In this document: positions 16,863-24,486 of the stretch, in pieces
How positions within the stretch are numbered: the stretch's first letter is position 1
Layout of the letters: every line of letters starts with the position of its first letter
From: an uncultured Eggerthella sp.
Lineage (GTDB): Bacteria; Actinomycetota; Coriobacteriia; Coriobacteriales; Eggerthellaceae
NCBI GenBank assembly: GCA_959607715.1
Contig: CAUHNN010000009.1
Span: 1 to 64,000, forward strand
DNA length: 64,000 nt
Direction: 5' to 3'
Program-made: the position numbers and the translations under genes
The notes under the pieces: model-generated
Told to the model about the DNA's origin: nothing
The model's database searches: none
What the model saw: only the letters and a program-made list of their open reading frames with translations

Positions 16863-18470
16863 CTATTGGCGGTAATGGTTCAAGAAGTCGGCCAAATCGG
16901 CCATCGCCGTTTGGAGAACCTCGATGCGCGGCAGGAAGACGATGCGGAAATGATCGGGCTCGCTCCAGTTGAAGCCGCCGCCGCGCGTGATGAGGATCTT
17001 CTTCTCGTGAAGCAGATCGAGGGCGAATCGCTCGTCATCGGTGATGTTGAACTTCTTCACGTCTATCTTCGGGAAGATGTAGAACGCCGCCTTGGGCTTC
17101 ACGACGCTGATGCCGTCGATGTCTTTGAGGGCGTTGTACACGAAATCGCGCTGCTCGTAGATGCGACCGCCGGGAACGATGTAGCTGTTGACGCTCTGGT
17201 GGCCGCCCAAGGCCGTTTGGACGATCGACTGAGCGGGAACGTTCGAGCACAGCCTCATGTTAGAAAGCATGTTGATGCCAAGAATGAAGTCGCGCGCGCA
17301 GCGCTTGTTTCCCGACAGGATCATCCATCCAATGCGGAATCCCGCGATCATATGCGACTTGGAAAGCCCCGAGAACGTCACGCAGAACAGATCGGGCGCA
17401 AGCGAGGCGATGGAAACATGCTCCTCCCCGTCCATGACCAAACGATCGTAGATCTCGTCCGAGAAGATCATCAGCTGGTGGCGACGGGCCACCTCGACGA
17501 TTTCGGTCAGGACTTCACGAGGATACAGAGCGCCCGTGGGGTTGTTGGGGTTGATGATGACGATAGCCTTCGTCCGCGGAGTGATTTTGCGCTCCATGTC
17601 GGCGATGTCGGGATACCACTCGGCCTGCTCGTCGCAGCGGTAGTGGACCGGCGTACCGCCCGAAAGCGTGGCGCATGCGGTCCACAGAGGGTAGTCGGGG
17701 CTAGGGATGAGGATCTCGTCGCCGTTGTCGAGCAGCGCTTGCATGCACAAGTTGATAAGCTCGGACACGCCGTTGCCCGTGTACACATCGTCCATGGTGA
17801 CGTTCGGGATGCCCTTCATCTGGGCATACTGCATGATGGCCTTGCGCGCGGAGAACAACCCGCGCGAATCGGAATACCCTTCGCAGTCGGGGAGCTGATG
17901 GCGCATATCCCAGATAACCTCGTCGGGCGTACGGAAACCGAACGGTGCGGGATTGCCGATGTTGAGCTTCAGGATGGTCTGCCCGTTGTGCTCCATGCGG
18001 GCAGCTTCGTCGACTACGGGACCGCGGACGTCGTAGAGAACGTTTTCGAGTTTCGTCGACTTCTTGAATTCACGCATAGAAGGAACACCTTCGGTCGAAG
18101 GAACAACGGGGGCTTTCGGGGAGGCGGGCGTTGCCGTGATGGAGGGCGATTTCACGCTGAGGGGATCTTGGGCGGGCCGCCCTTCCTCATCGCGCTTCGC
18201 AACGCGGCCGGAAGCATCTTCGAGGGGAAGCGAAGAACCGGAGATAAGCCAATCGGCGGAGACATCGAGCAGCGCAGCGATTTCCTCGAGCGTTTCGCGG
18301 CGCGGGAGGGTCTTGCCGTTGGCGTACTGGCTGACCTGGCTTTTACCCAGGCGCACCCCCCTGTCTTGAGCGGCGGCGATCAAGTCGACCTGCTTCATGC
18401 CGCAACGTGCCATGGCGGCCGCAAGACGTTTCGCGAAAGCTCCCTGCTCCTGTTCGCCGTGGTGTTCCAT
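16863..18470 (-). CDS. XRE-type HTH regulator fused to AlaA-type alanine aminotransferase
   Basis: A 535-residue two-domain protein. Residues about 10-78 form an XRE/Cro-type helix-turn-helix (MKQVDLIAAAQDRG, GKSQVSQYANGKTLP, ALLDVSADWLISG). A low-complexity linker (about 79-130) leads to a complete class I/II aminotransferase starting at MREFKKSTKL (residue 132), with NPNNPTGALY near residue 308, SDEIYDRL near 338 and the PLP lysine K371 in FSGLSKSHMIAGFRIGW. The enzyme half resembles the AlaA/YfbQ glutamate-pyruvate aminotransferases, not the MocR type (GntR winged helix plus aminotransferase). A GAGGAGGCACCG SD fixes the start. A large dyad covers its promoter, suggesting autoregulation by a PLP- or amino-acid-responsive repressor; this part is inference. 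Confidence 0.9.
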   Translation of the reverse strand: MEHHGEQEQGAFAKRLAAAMARCGMKQVDLIAAAQDRGVRLGKSQVSQYANGKTLPRRETLEEIAALLDVSADWLISGSSLPLEDASGRVAKRDEEGRPAQDPLSVKSPSITATPASPKAPVVPSTEGVPSMREFKKSTKLENVLYDVRGPVVDEAARMEHNGQTILKLNIGNPAPFGFRTPDEVIWDMRHQLPDCEGYSDSRGLFSARKAIMQYAQMKGIPNVTMDDVYTGNGVSELINLCMQALLDNGDEILIPSPDYPLWTACATLSGGTPVHYRCDEQAEWYPDIADMERKITPRTKAIVIINPNNPTGALYPREVLTEIVEVARRHQLMIFSDEIYDRLVMDGEEHVSIASLAPDLFCVTFSGLSKSHMIAGFRIGWMILSGNKRCARDFILGINMLSNMRLCSNVPAQSIVQTALGGHQSVNSYIVPGGRIYEQRDFVYNALKDIDGISVVKPKAAFYIFPKIDVKKFNITDDERFALDLLHEKKILITRGGGFNWSEPDHFRIVFLPRIEVLQTAMADLADFLNHYRQ

Positions 18471-18487
18471 CGGTGCCTCCTCGTGTA

Positions 18488-18527
18488 GTTCAATTTGAGT
18501 TCAATATAGTATGAACCTAAATTGAAC
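18488..18527. promoter_or_regulatory. 40-bp dyad operator over the promoter of the XRE-aminotransferase gene
   Basis: The outer arms GTTCAATTT/AAATTGAAC and inner arms GTTCA/TGAAC form a near-perfect 40-bp dyad 17 bases upstream of the start codon. Its AT-rich centre contains overlapping -10-like TACTAT and TATATT on the minus strand. An extra GAAC half-site follows at 18531. The likely ligand is the XRE domain of the adjacent gene. Confidence 0.6.
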
Positions 18528-18562
18528 TTTGAACAACAGGCACCGGTGAGCGGATGGGCGAC

Positions 18563-19660
18563 TTACCCGAACGAGACGATCGTACCGCCGCCGAGGACGA
18601 CATCCCCTTGATACAGCACGACGGCTTGGCCCGGTGCCACAGAGCGAATAGGCTCTTCAAGTTCAACGACGAGGCGATCACCCTCGACATGGGCGCGCGC
18701 CTTGCGGGGAAGACCGCGATAGTTCGTCTTCGCCTCGACCTCGATTTCACCGGTGGGCGCCATGCCCGAAATGAACGAGATGTCGGCGGCATCGATCCGA
18801 GAGACCCCCGTTTCGGACGCTGTTCCCACCACCAGCTCATTGCGAGCGACGTTTTTTCCCAGCACGAAAAGAGGTTCACCGACTGCAACGCCAAGGCCTT
18901 TTCGCTGGCCAAGCGTGTAGCGCGCAAGCCCCTGATGGGTCCCGAGGCGATTTCCCTCGCGATCGACTATCGCGCCAGGTTCAAGGGCCCGTCCGATCCT
19001 GCGCTCGATGAACCCCACGTAGTCACCATCGGGGATGAAGCAAATATCCTGGCTTTCGGGTTTATCGGCAACCGATAAACCGCTCTGCGCCGCGTACGAG
19101 CGCGTCTTGTCTTTCGTTATGTCGCCCACAGGGAAAAGCATGTGAGCAAGATGATCCTGCGTGAGGTGGTACAAAACGTAGCTTTGGTCTTTCTTCGGGT
19201 CCTGCCCGCGAAGAAGCTCGAAACGAGCCGTCTCCTCGTTGAACCTGCGTCGCACGTAATGTCCCGTCGCCACGAAATCAAGGCCCTTGAGCTTTCGCAG
19301 ATCATGAAGGGCGCCGAACTTAAGCGCCTTGTTGCATTCGATGCAAGGGTTAGGCGTCAACCCCGCAAGGTAGGAACGGCAAAAGGGTTCAACAACCGAA
19401 TCGTCGAAGATCGAGCGGAAATCGCACACCTCGTGCTCGATGCCCAAACGATCGCACACCGCTCTCGCGTCGAGAGCCGCCCGATCGTGGCCATCCGCCC
19501 TCTGGGTGCATCCATCTTGTTCGAACAGGCGCATAGTCACGCCCACGACACGATACCCCTCCTCCTTGAGGAGCATCGCGGAAGCGGAACTATCGACGCC
19601 GCCGCTCATGGCGCACAGCACGCTACCCTTACTATCAGCACCATCGACGATCGAGCTCAT
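18563..19660 (-). CDS. mnmA: tRNA-specific 2-thiouridylase MnmA
   Basis: A 365-residue enzyme that puts sulfur on U34 of tRNA-Lys, -Glu and -Gln. The PP-loop ATP-binding motif AMSGGVDSSASAMLL is near residue 18. The catalytic cysteines are in TPNPCIECNK and in ESQDICFIPDGDY. The tRNA-recognition stretch GHYVRR is also present. The length is normal. Its start overlaps the larE stop by four bases (ATGA), so the two PP-loop sulfur-transfer genes are translationally coupled. Confidence 0.96.
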   Translation of the reverse strand: MSSIVDGADSKGSVLCAMSGGVDSSASAMLLKEEGYRVVGVTMRLFEQDGCTQRADGHDRAALDARAVCDRLGIEHEVCDFRSIFDDSVVEPFCRSYLAGLTPNPCIECNKALKFGALHDLRKLKGLDFVATGHYVRRRFNEETARFELLRGQDPKKDQSYVLYHLTQDHLAHMLFPVGDITKDKTRSYAAQSGLSVADKPESQDICFIPDGDYVGFIERRIGRALEPGAIVDREGNRLGTHQGLARYTLGQRKGLGVAVGEPLFVLGKNVARNELVVGTASETGVSRIDAADISFISGMAPTGEIEVEAKTNYRGLPRKARAHVEGDRLVVELEEPIRSVAPGQAVVLYQGDVVLGGGTIVSFG

Positions 19661-20487
19661 TGATTATCCTCTCCATGCATCAGGTCTTCATTCATGCTGC
19701 CCGAGCGGAAACCCTCCAAGTCGAGCACCACCCTTAGCATCCCCGCATTCTTGCACGCCGCCAGGATCGCTTCACGCTGGCGCAGCACCTGAGCCATCTG
19801 CTCCGGCGACACCTCGATTCGCGCGAGGGATCCGTGGACACGAACGCGCAGGGGCGACAAACCAAGATCGCGCAGCGACGTTTCCATCGAATCGACGCGC
19901 GCAAGATCGGACCGACTCAACGCGCTTCCATAGGGAAACCGCGTAGCCAAACAGGCGTTGGACGGAAGGGAGGCCGTAGAAAGGCCGCGCTCGGCGGAAA
20001 GCTCGCGAATATCCCGCTTAGTGAAGCCCGCTTTATGCAGAGGGCTTTCGACCGACAGCTCCTCCAAAGCGCGCCGCCCTGGACGATAATCCCCATCGTC
20101 GTCAAGGTTGGTGCCGTCGACCACAATGGAAAACCCCCGCGCGCAAGCCGCCTCGATGAGCGAGGAGAAGATCGCGCGCTTGCAGTGATAGCAACGATCG
20201 GGTGCATTGTCCGCAACCGGAGCAACGGCCAGCACGTCAACCGGGCACTCCACAAGATAGATGCCTTTTTCGGCACAAAACGCACGCGCCCTATCCGCTT
20301 CACTCCGAGGAGTGAACGCAGACGAAGCCATCAGCGCGATGACGTTCGGCCCGAGCACGTCATGGGCGACATCGAGCAGAAGCGTGGAGTCGACTCCCCC
20401 GGAAAACGCGACGGCAACCGAACCGTATCCTCTCAAGATTTCCTCAAGTAAGCGCGCTTTGCGCTCCCCCAGCTCCTGCATATCCAT
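19657..20487 (-). CDS. larE: ATP-dependent sacrificial sulfur transferase LarE
   Basis: A 276-residue PP-loop enzyme. AFSGGVDSTLLLDVAHD binds ATP, and CYHCKRAIFSSL is a further conserved stretch. SNACLATRFPYG contains the cysteine that in Lactobacillus LarE gives up its sulfur to build the nickel-pincer cofactor of lactate racemase. No larA, larB or larC is in the window. A role in other sulfur chemistry, given coupling to mnmA, cannot be excluded. I placed the start at MDMQELGERK, which matches family length; the frame stays open further upstream. Confidence 0.88.
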   Translation of the reverse strand: MDMQELGERKARLLEEILRGYGSVAVAFSGGVDSTLLLDVAHDVLGPNVIALMASSAFTPRSEADRARAFCAEKGIYLVECPVDVLAVAPVADNAPDRCYHCKRAIFSSLIEAACARGFSIVVDGTNLDDDGDYRPGRRALEELSVESPLHKAGFTKRDIRELSAERGLSTASLPSNACLATRFPYGSALSRSDLARVDSMETSLRDLGLSPLRVRVHGSLARIEVSPEQMAQVLRQREAILAACKNAGMLRVVLDLEGFRSGSMNEDLMHGEDNQ

Positions 20488-20550
20488 CCGATCTGCGCGA
20501 TTTCCAACAGAAACGAACCAACAGAGGCTTCGCCCCTTCAGCACGCAAGC

Positions 20551-20579
20551 ATTCTAGAACAACGAAGGACGGCTTCGAA
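20551..20579 (-). promoter_or_regulatory. Candidate promoter of larE-mnmA
   Basis: TTCGAA (-35-like) and TAGAAT (-10) spaced by 17 bases, about 64 bases upstream of the larE start. Confidence 0.4.
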
Positions 20580-20599
20580 CGACTACATAAATTAGTTAG

Positions 20600-21097
20600 G
20601 GATCGGCATAGGTAAAGAGAAAGCCCTCGCATGGAGTCGTCCGACCAAGGAAGCACCGTGCGAGAGCAAAGCAATACGAACGAACGCTCGTATCTGGGGG
20701 CTGGGCTATGCGGCCCTTCCTGGCCTCGCCTATTCTTCCTGTTCTGGGAGACGACGCGCAGGACCGTCGGCTTCGATTGGTCACGCCGCTCCCCCTTCCC
20801 ATCCTTTATTCCGAGCTGCTTGTTCAGGGCGCGTATCTCCGCGCTCGCCTGCTTCATGGTCGAAAGCTGCGGCATGGCCTTTATGTCGCCCATGTCGTTC
20901 ACGTACGCGACGCGCGGGAGGCCGTCGCCGTCGATCGCGACGTCGTCCATGCACCTCTCTATGACCACGTACCATTGGCACAGGAGCGCGATCGTCGGCG
21001 CGTCGGACTGCGAGAACGACCGTCCCGCCGTTATCTCGTCCCATTTGGCGGACTTGAACGGGTCGTTTGCTATTGAGGGCGGTTTCTCCAGGGCCAT
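20600..21097 (-). pseudogene. Phage terminase small subunit (P27-type), C-terminally truncated
   Basis: The ATG at 21097, with GGAGG just upstream, starts a frame whose first roughly 100 residues look like a P27-family terminase small subunit: KSAKWDEITAGRSFSQSD, LLCQWYVVIERCM and the helical STMKQASAEIRALNKQLGI. Such proteins start DNA packaging. After about residue 130 the frame loses phage-like character and runs into the larE leader, and no large terminase gene follows. I therefore call it a truncated relic; the right-hand limit given (20600) is approximate. Its start overlaps the stop of the preceding MGGRG gene. Confidence 0.6.
20612..20670 (-). terminator. Terminator-like hairpin at the left edge of the prophage remnant
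   Basis: Arms CTCGCACGG/CCATGCGAG on the minus strand enclose about 30 bases and are followed by the T-rich GGCTTTCTCTTT. It may end transcription entering from the phage fragment. Confidence 0.4.
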
Positions 21098-21100
21098 GCT

Positions 21101-21499
21101 CTACCGCCTCCACTCCTTCTTCTCCGAGTCCCACCTGAACCCAGATTCCTTGAGGATGTCCCTGAGGTCGTACGTCCTTCCCCTCACGACCGTGGCTTTT
21201 GTCAGGTCGATGCTGTGGGCGCGTATGTCCCTGTTGCCGTACTCGTTGTAGAAACCAGCTTTGAGAAGGTGGTTCTCGATGGTCGTGTTCTTGTTTGGGT
21301 GCTCGTATGAGACGGCCTTTGAGAACCCGACGTCCACCTCGGTTCCATTGACTGTTGCCTCCAGGATCAGCTCCTTCGCCCTGTAGTCGCTGCTTCGGCT
21401 TCTCCTGTTCTGCAGCTTGATAGGCTCGGCGTCGCCGATTATCCCGCCGCCTCGCGACCCCGCGCCACCGCTCATCGAGCTGCTTCCTCGTCCGCCCAT
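21101..21499 (-). CDS. Phage-type MGGRG protein 3 with DUF5710-like C-terminus
   Basis: A 132-residue protein starting MGGRGSSSMSGGAGSRGGG, with a TAGGAGG SD upstream. The N-terminus is shared with two other genes in this fragment. The body ends in TYDLRDILKESGFRWDSEKK, a motif seen at the C-terminus of many phage and plasmid proteins (DUF5710-like). The function is unknown. It lies between the tRNA-like element/terminator and the terminase relic, and its stop overlaps the terminase start region. Confidence 0.65.
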   Translation of the reverse strand: MGGRGSSSMSGGAGSRGGGIIGDAEPIKLQNRRSRSSDYRAKELILEATVNGTEVDVGFSKAVSYEHPNKNTTIENHLLKAGFYNEYGNRDIRAHSIDLTKATVVRGRTYDLRDILKESGFRWDSEKKEWRR

Positions 21500-21522
21500 G
21501 CGCAACCTCCTATCGGTATGAA

Positions 21523-21552
21523 AAAAGCCGCCCCAAGGTGGAACGGCTTTAG
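21523..21552 (-). terminator. Terminator downstream of the tRNA-like element
   Basis: AAAGCCG ... CGGCTTT stem with TTTTTT on the minus strand. It sits directly after the tRNA-like sequence and before MGGRG gene 3. Confidence 0.7.
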
Positions 21553-21620
21553 CAGAATCCCGGATTTGAACCGGCTCTCCTCAATCAAGGCGTAATCTCC
21601 AGACTATACGATCATCTGCC
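21549..21620 (-). ncRNA. tRNA-like element in the prophage remnant
   Basis: On the minus strand the sequence GCAGATG ... ATTCTGC gives a partial acceptor stem (five pairs). GCCGGTTCAAATCCGGG looks like a T-arm with a TTCAAAT loop. CGTA/TACG arms around AGTCTGGAGA resemble a D-arm. I cannot build a proper 5+7+5 anticodon arm and there is no CCA, so it is either a decayed tRNA or a tRNA mimic. A strong terminator follows at once, so it could be transcribed as a small RNA. Confidence 0.35.
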
Positions 21621-21658
21621 GTTTCTATTATTCCATAATATCTGACTGCGAAAGTAGC

Positions 21659-21973
21659 TCATCGAATGTAATCATAGTCATCTGCAACGAGAAGGGTGTC
21701 GTAGCGGTCAAGGAACGACTTCCCATCTAAGACTGGGGCCGCAAGAAGCTCGTCTACTGTTCCGAATCCAATCGAAAGCCTGTGACCCTCGCCGCGATGA
21801 ATGAGCGGGTCGGCGAAAAAATATTCTCGTTCACCCGTTTTTCGATGGTACTTCTGATCTATGACGTAATCTTGCCCGCGATAGGTGAACAGCGGCCAGT
21901 CATAGGCACAGCGAAAGGCATCAACGAAATCTTCCTTGTTAAACGTTCCGTAGTGTTTTTCAATGTTCGCCAT
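21659..21973 (-). CDS. Small acidic protein coupled to MGGRG protein 2
   Basis: A 104-residue, acidic, aromatic-rich protein (MANIEKHYGTFNKEDFVDAF ... LLVADDYDYIR). Its ATG overlaps the stop of the upstream MGGRG gene (TGATG), so the two are translationally coupled. I do not recognise a domain. The pairing of a small acidic protein with a compact basic partner resembles toxin-immunity or structural-chaperone pairs, but this is inference only. Confidence 0.6.
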   Translation of the reverse strand: MANIEKHYGTFNKEDFVDAFRCAYDWPLFTYRGQDYVIDQKYHRKTGEREYFFADPLIHRGEGHRLSIGFGTVDELLAAPVLDGKSFLDRYDTLLVADDYDYIR

Positions 21974-22386
21974 CAGCCAGCACCGCCTTTCCTCCTGACG
22001 TGGCTTCTGACAATTGCAGCCGTTCTACGTTCCTTGCGGCTCGGTTTTCTCGGGTCTTCCCTGACAAGAGAGCCATTTTCATTATATCGGAACTCATGGA
22101 CATGAGTGCTCAAGCCCTTGTGGTCTTTATAATCAAGCTGCTTGTAGACCTTGCCGTGCTCGTCCATGTAGCTAATCGAGTTCAGCTTGCCCGTTTTCCC
22201 GTCAACGGTCGCGTAAATCCTCCCGGGTGTCATTGATTCAATAGGGGCTTTCGCTGGTTTGCCGTCCCTACGGGCGACAATTTTAATATTCCCCAACGGA
22301 GCGACAACGGAAGCGTACTCATCGCCGTAGACGTTCCACGTCCCGTTTAACTTGTAGTATCCGCTGCTCGCGCCGCGACCGCCCAT
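21973..22386 (-). CDS. Phage-type MGGRG protein 2
   Basis: A 137-residue protein starting MGGRGASSGYYKLNG. The body contains GDEYASVVAPLGNIKIVARR, a MTPGRIYATVDGKTGKLNSI segment and a His-containing GLSTHVHEFRYNENG, ending in a basic tail (RKERRTAAIVRSHVRRKGG). This matches a widespread but uncharacterised family of Firmicute/actinobacterial prophage proteins as I remember it; no biochemical role is known to me. The ATG lies two bases before the stop of MGGRG protein 1 ends, so translation is coupled. Confidence 0.7.
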   Translation of the reverse strand: MGGRGASSGYYKLNGTWNVYGDEYASVVAPLGNIKIVARRDGKPAKAPIESMTPGRIYATVDGKTGKLNSISYMDEHGKVYKQLDYKDHKGLSTHVHEFRYNENGSLVREDPRKPSRKERRTAAIVRSHVRRKGGAG

Positions 22387-22387
22387 A

Positions 22388-22789
22388 TCAGTATCCCATG
22401 TTTCTCAATACATTGCGGTTCATTCGGCGCCGCGCCCGCTCGTACGTAGGAGTTGTGATCTCCCTAGTCGTGGCTTCTCCAAAACTGTTTACGAACGTCT
22501 TGCCGGCGGGATTGCTCACCTGCTTCTTCTTGACCAACTCATCAAGGACACGCCCTCGCTCCGCCTGCAAGCGCTGGTATTCCCTCTGCGCCGCCGTATA
22601 TCGTCTGTGGTCTGACGCGCTTCCGGTCGGGGCGCCTTGGAGATAGCCCGTATGTCCAGCGGCGGTTTCGCTCATCGTGTCCGCGAGCTTCGCCATTCTC
22701 GAATCGATGCCCTTCAGAGACTGTTGCGCGCTCTTTCCACGTGCCTTAGACGATTTCGCGCCCGCGCTGCTGCTTCCCCTACCGCCCAT
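22388..22789 (-). CDS. Phage-type MGGRG protein 1
   Basis: A 133-residue basic protein starting MGGRGSSSAGAKSSKARG, then a helical middle (YTAAQREYQRLQAERGRVLDEL) and a basic C-terminus (TYERARRRMNRNVLRNMGY). AAAGGATGGGAA is its SD. The start codon overlaps the end of the DUF4417 relic. The function is unknown; the charge and coiled character would suit a virion- or nucleic-acid-associated protein, which is inference. Confidence 0.65.
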   Translation of the reverse strand: MGGRGSSSAGAKSSKARGKSAQQSLKGIDSRMAKLADTMSETAAGHTGYLQGAPTGSASDHRRYTAAQREYQRLQAERGRVLDELVKKKQVSNPAGKTFVNSFGEATTREITTPTYERARRRMNRNVLRNMGY

Positions 22790-23241
22790 TTCCCATCCTT
22801 TCGGTCACCGAGTTCTTGTAATGGACGACCTCGGCATCGCCGAAGTCGAAGCCCACGTCGCCGCCGTACAGCAGCACGCGGGACGGCTCCAGCCGCCGCA
22901 TCGCCTCGCGCATCCCGTCCATCCAGACCGCGAGAGCGTCCGTATCGCCCTTTACCCCAACGGTGGAGGTGGCGACGGTGGAGTGGCGCGGCACGCCCTC
23001 GAAGCAGAACGCGTAGCTCTCGGGCTGCGCCCATGAGAGCGTGGGGGCCACGGACAGCCCGTTGTCCTGCCAGTAGCGCCCGAGCGCCTGCGACCTGTAT
23101 CGCCTGGTAGCGCGCGACCTCGTCGACCCTCTCGGGGACGTACGCGGCGGATGTCACCGCCGGCGGGGGCCTGCACCCGCTCCCCTTCAGTTCCGAAAGA
23201 TTCTCAAGCGATCCTCGATCCCAATAGATATCGCGCGACAA
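22779..23241 (-). pseudogene. DUF4417 family gene with internal deletion and frameshift
   Basis: The 3' part, 22779-23102, reads RYRSQALGRYWQDNGLSVAP then TLSWAQPESYAFCFEGVP and LEPSRVLLYGGDVGFDFGDA, the characteristic C-terminal half of DUF4417 phage proteins. The 5' part, 23103-23241, is in another frame and reads like the family's N-terminus (LSELKGSGCRPP ... YVPERVDEVARYQA). About 100 residues that normally lie between them are absent. The gene therefore looks inactivated by a deletion that also shifted the frame. Confidence 0.6.
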
Positions 23242-23553
23242 AGTGAATCAACCTATGGTAAAACCCCTTGATCAACGGATTGCACGAATGCGTTGATCAG
23301 GGATCATGCCGATTTGGCAGGTATCGATGCGGGTGCACAGCTTATTTTCGCCCTGTGAACGGTTTCATTGTTTCCACATTATTTCATCGGTATACGTCTT
23401 ACAAATGCGGATAAATGGAGAGAATTTGATGGTATTCAAGAAAATCAACCGAAAACGGGAAGGAACGCTACCGCTGAGAAGGTCACCCTCTGGTCAATGA
23501 AGCGGCAAAGAACATACTGGGGCAAACGAATTCAAGGGAGAAAGGACCCTACC
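23242..23553. other. Intergenic region with dyad, right edge of prophage remnant
   Basis: About 310 bases without a credible gene. A dyad with arms CCCTTGATCAACG (23265-23277) and CGTTGATCAGGG (23291-23302) could be a terminator, an operator or an old attachment feature. The rest should contain the promoter of the 3-hydroxyacyl-CoA dehydrogenase gene. I found no matching direct repeat at the left edge near 20600. Confidence 0.45.
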
Positions 23554-24486
23554 ATGAAAAACATCACCGTAGCGGGAGGCGGCGTCTTGGGAAGCCAGAT
23601 CGCCTTCCAGAGCGCCTACCGTGGATTCAATGTAACCGTATGGCTGCGCATGGAGTCGTCGATCGGACGCGCCGAACCTAAGTTCGAACGAGTAGAGGCC
23701 ATCTACCTCAAAACGCTTGAGGCCATGAAGACGAACCCCCAGGCGTTTTGCCGTGGATTCGGCCTTGCCCCTGAAGCCACCCCCGAGGAAATCGACGAGA
23801 AGATAGCCGCAGCGAAAAGCGCACGGGAGCGCATAACCTTCACCCTCGATTACGAGAAGGCGGCACAAGATGCCGATCTGGTGATCGAGGCCATCGCCGA
23901 AAACCCGCAGGAAAAGATCGAGTTCTACACGAAGCTCGCACCGCTTTTGCCGGAAAAGACCGTCATCGCCACTAATTCCTCGACCATGCTTCCGAGCGCC
24001 TTCGCCGAGTACACGCGCCGCCCGGAGAAGTACTTGGCGCTTCACTTCGCCAACGAGATCTGGCGCAACAACACCGCAGAGATCATGGGTCACGACGGCA
24101 CCAGCCCTGAAGCGTTCAAGGCTGTGGTGAAATTCGCCGAGGACATCGCGATGATTCCGCTCGAATTGAAAAAGGAGCAGTCGGGCTATCTGCTGAACAG
24201 CATGCTCGTGCCGTTCCTCAACTCCGCCCAGGCACTGCTCGCCAATGGCGTGGCCGATCACGAGACCATCGATAAAACCTGGAAGCTCGCAACGGGCGCA
24301 CCCTTAGGACCCTTCCAGATCCTCGACATCGTTGGCCTCACCACCGCCTACAACATCGTGTCATTGAGCCCCGAGGCCGCGGATCCCTCCACGACCCCGG
24401 GACGTATCGCGTCGACCCTGAAATCCTATATCGACCAGGGCAAAACCGGCGTGAATGCCGGAGAAGGGTTCTACTCCTACCGGTAA
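23554..24486 (+). CDS. 3-hydroxyacyl-CoA (3-hydroxybutyryl-CoA) dehydrogenase
   Basis: A 310-residue NAD-dependent dehydrogenase. The Rossmann signature ITVAGGGVLGSQIAF opens the protein, and the NADxxxEAIxE-like ADLVIEAIAENPQEK and TNSSTMLPS follow. The catalytic His lies in LHFANEIWRNN, where most family members have HFFNP, so the active-site loop is atypical. The C-terminal helical domain has the GYLLNSMLVPFLNSA segment. It would oxidise or reduce 3-hydroxyacyl-CoA in the cytosol. The start at MKNITVAGGG has GGGAGAAAGGA upstream; the open frame further 5' is non-coding. Its TAA directly abuts the TAA of the convergent trpB2. Confidence 0.88.
   Translation: MKNITVAGGGVLGSQIAFQSAYRGFNVTVWLRMESSIGRAEPKFERVEAIYLKTLEAMKTNPQAFCRGFGLAPEATPEEIDEKIAAAKSARERITFTLDYEKAAQDADLVIEAIAENPQEKIEFYTKLAPLLPEKTVIATNSSTMLPSAFAEYTRRPEKYLALHFANEIWRNNTAEIMGHDGTSPEAFKAVVKFAEDIAMIPLELKKEQSGYLLNSMLVPFLNSAQALLANGVADHETIDKTWKLATGAPLGPFQILDIVGLTTAYNIVSLSPEAADPSTTPGRIASTLKSYIDQGKTGVNAGEGFYSYR

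Noticed and set aside
22714..23241. 175-codon Arg-rich minus-strand frame across the DUF4417 relic
   Set aside because: After about 45 codons it leaves the family frame and becomes Arg/Ala-rich out-of-frame reading.
20560..23300. Attachment-site repeats flanking the prophage remnant
   Set aside because: Both edges were compared by eye and no shared direct repeat was found; no integrase gene is present.
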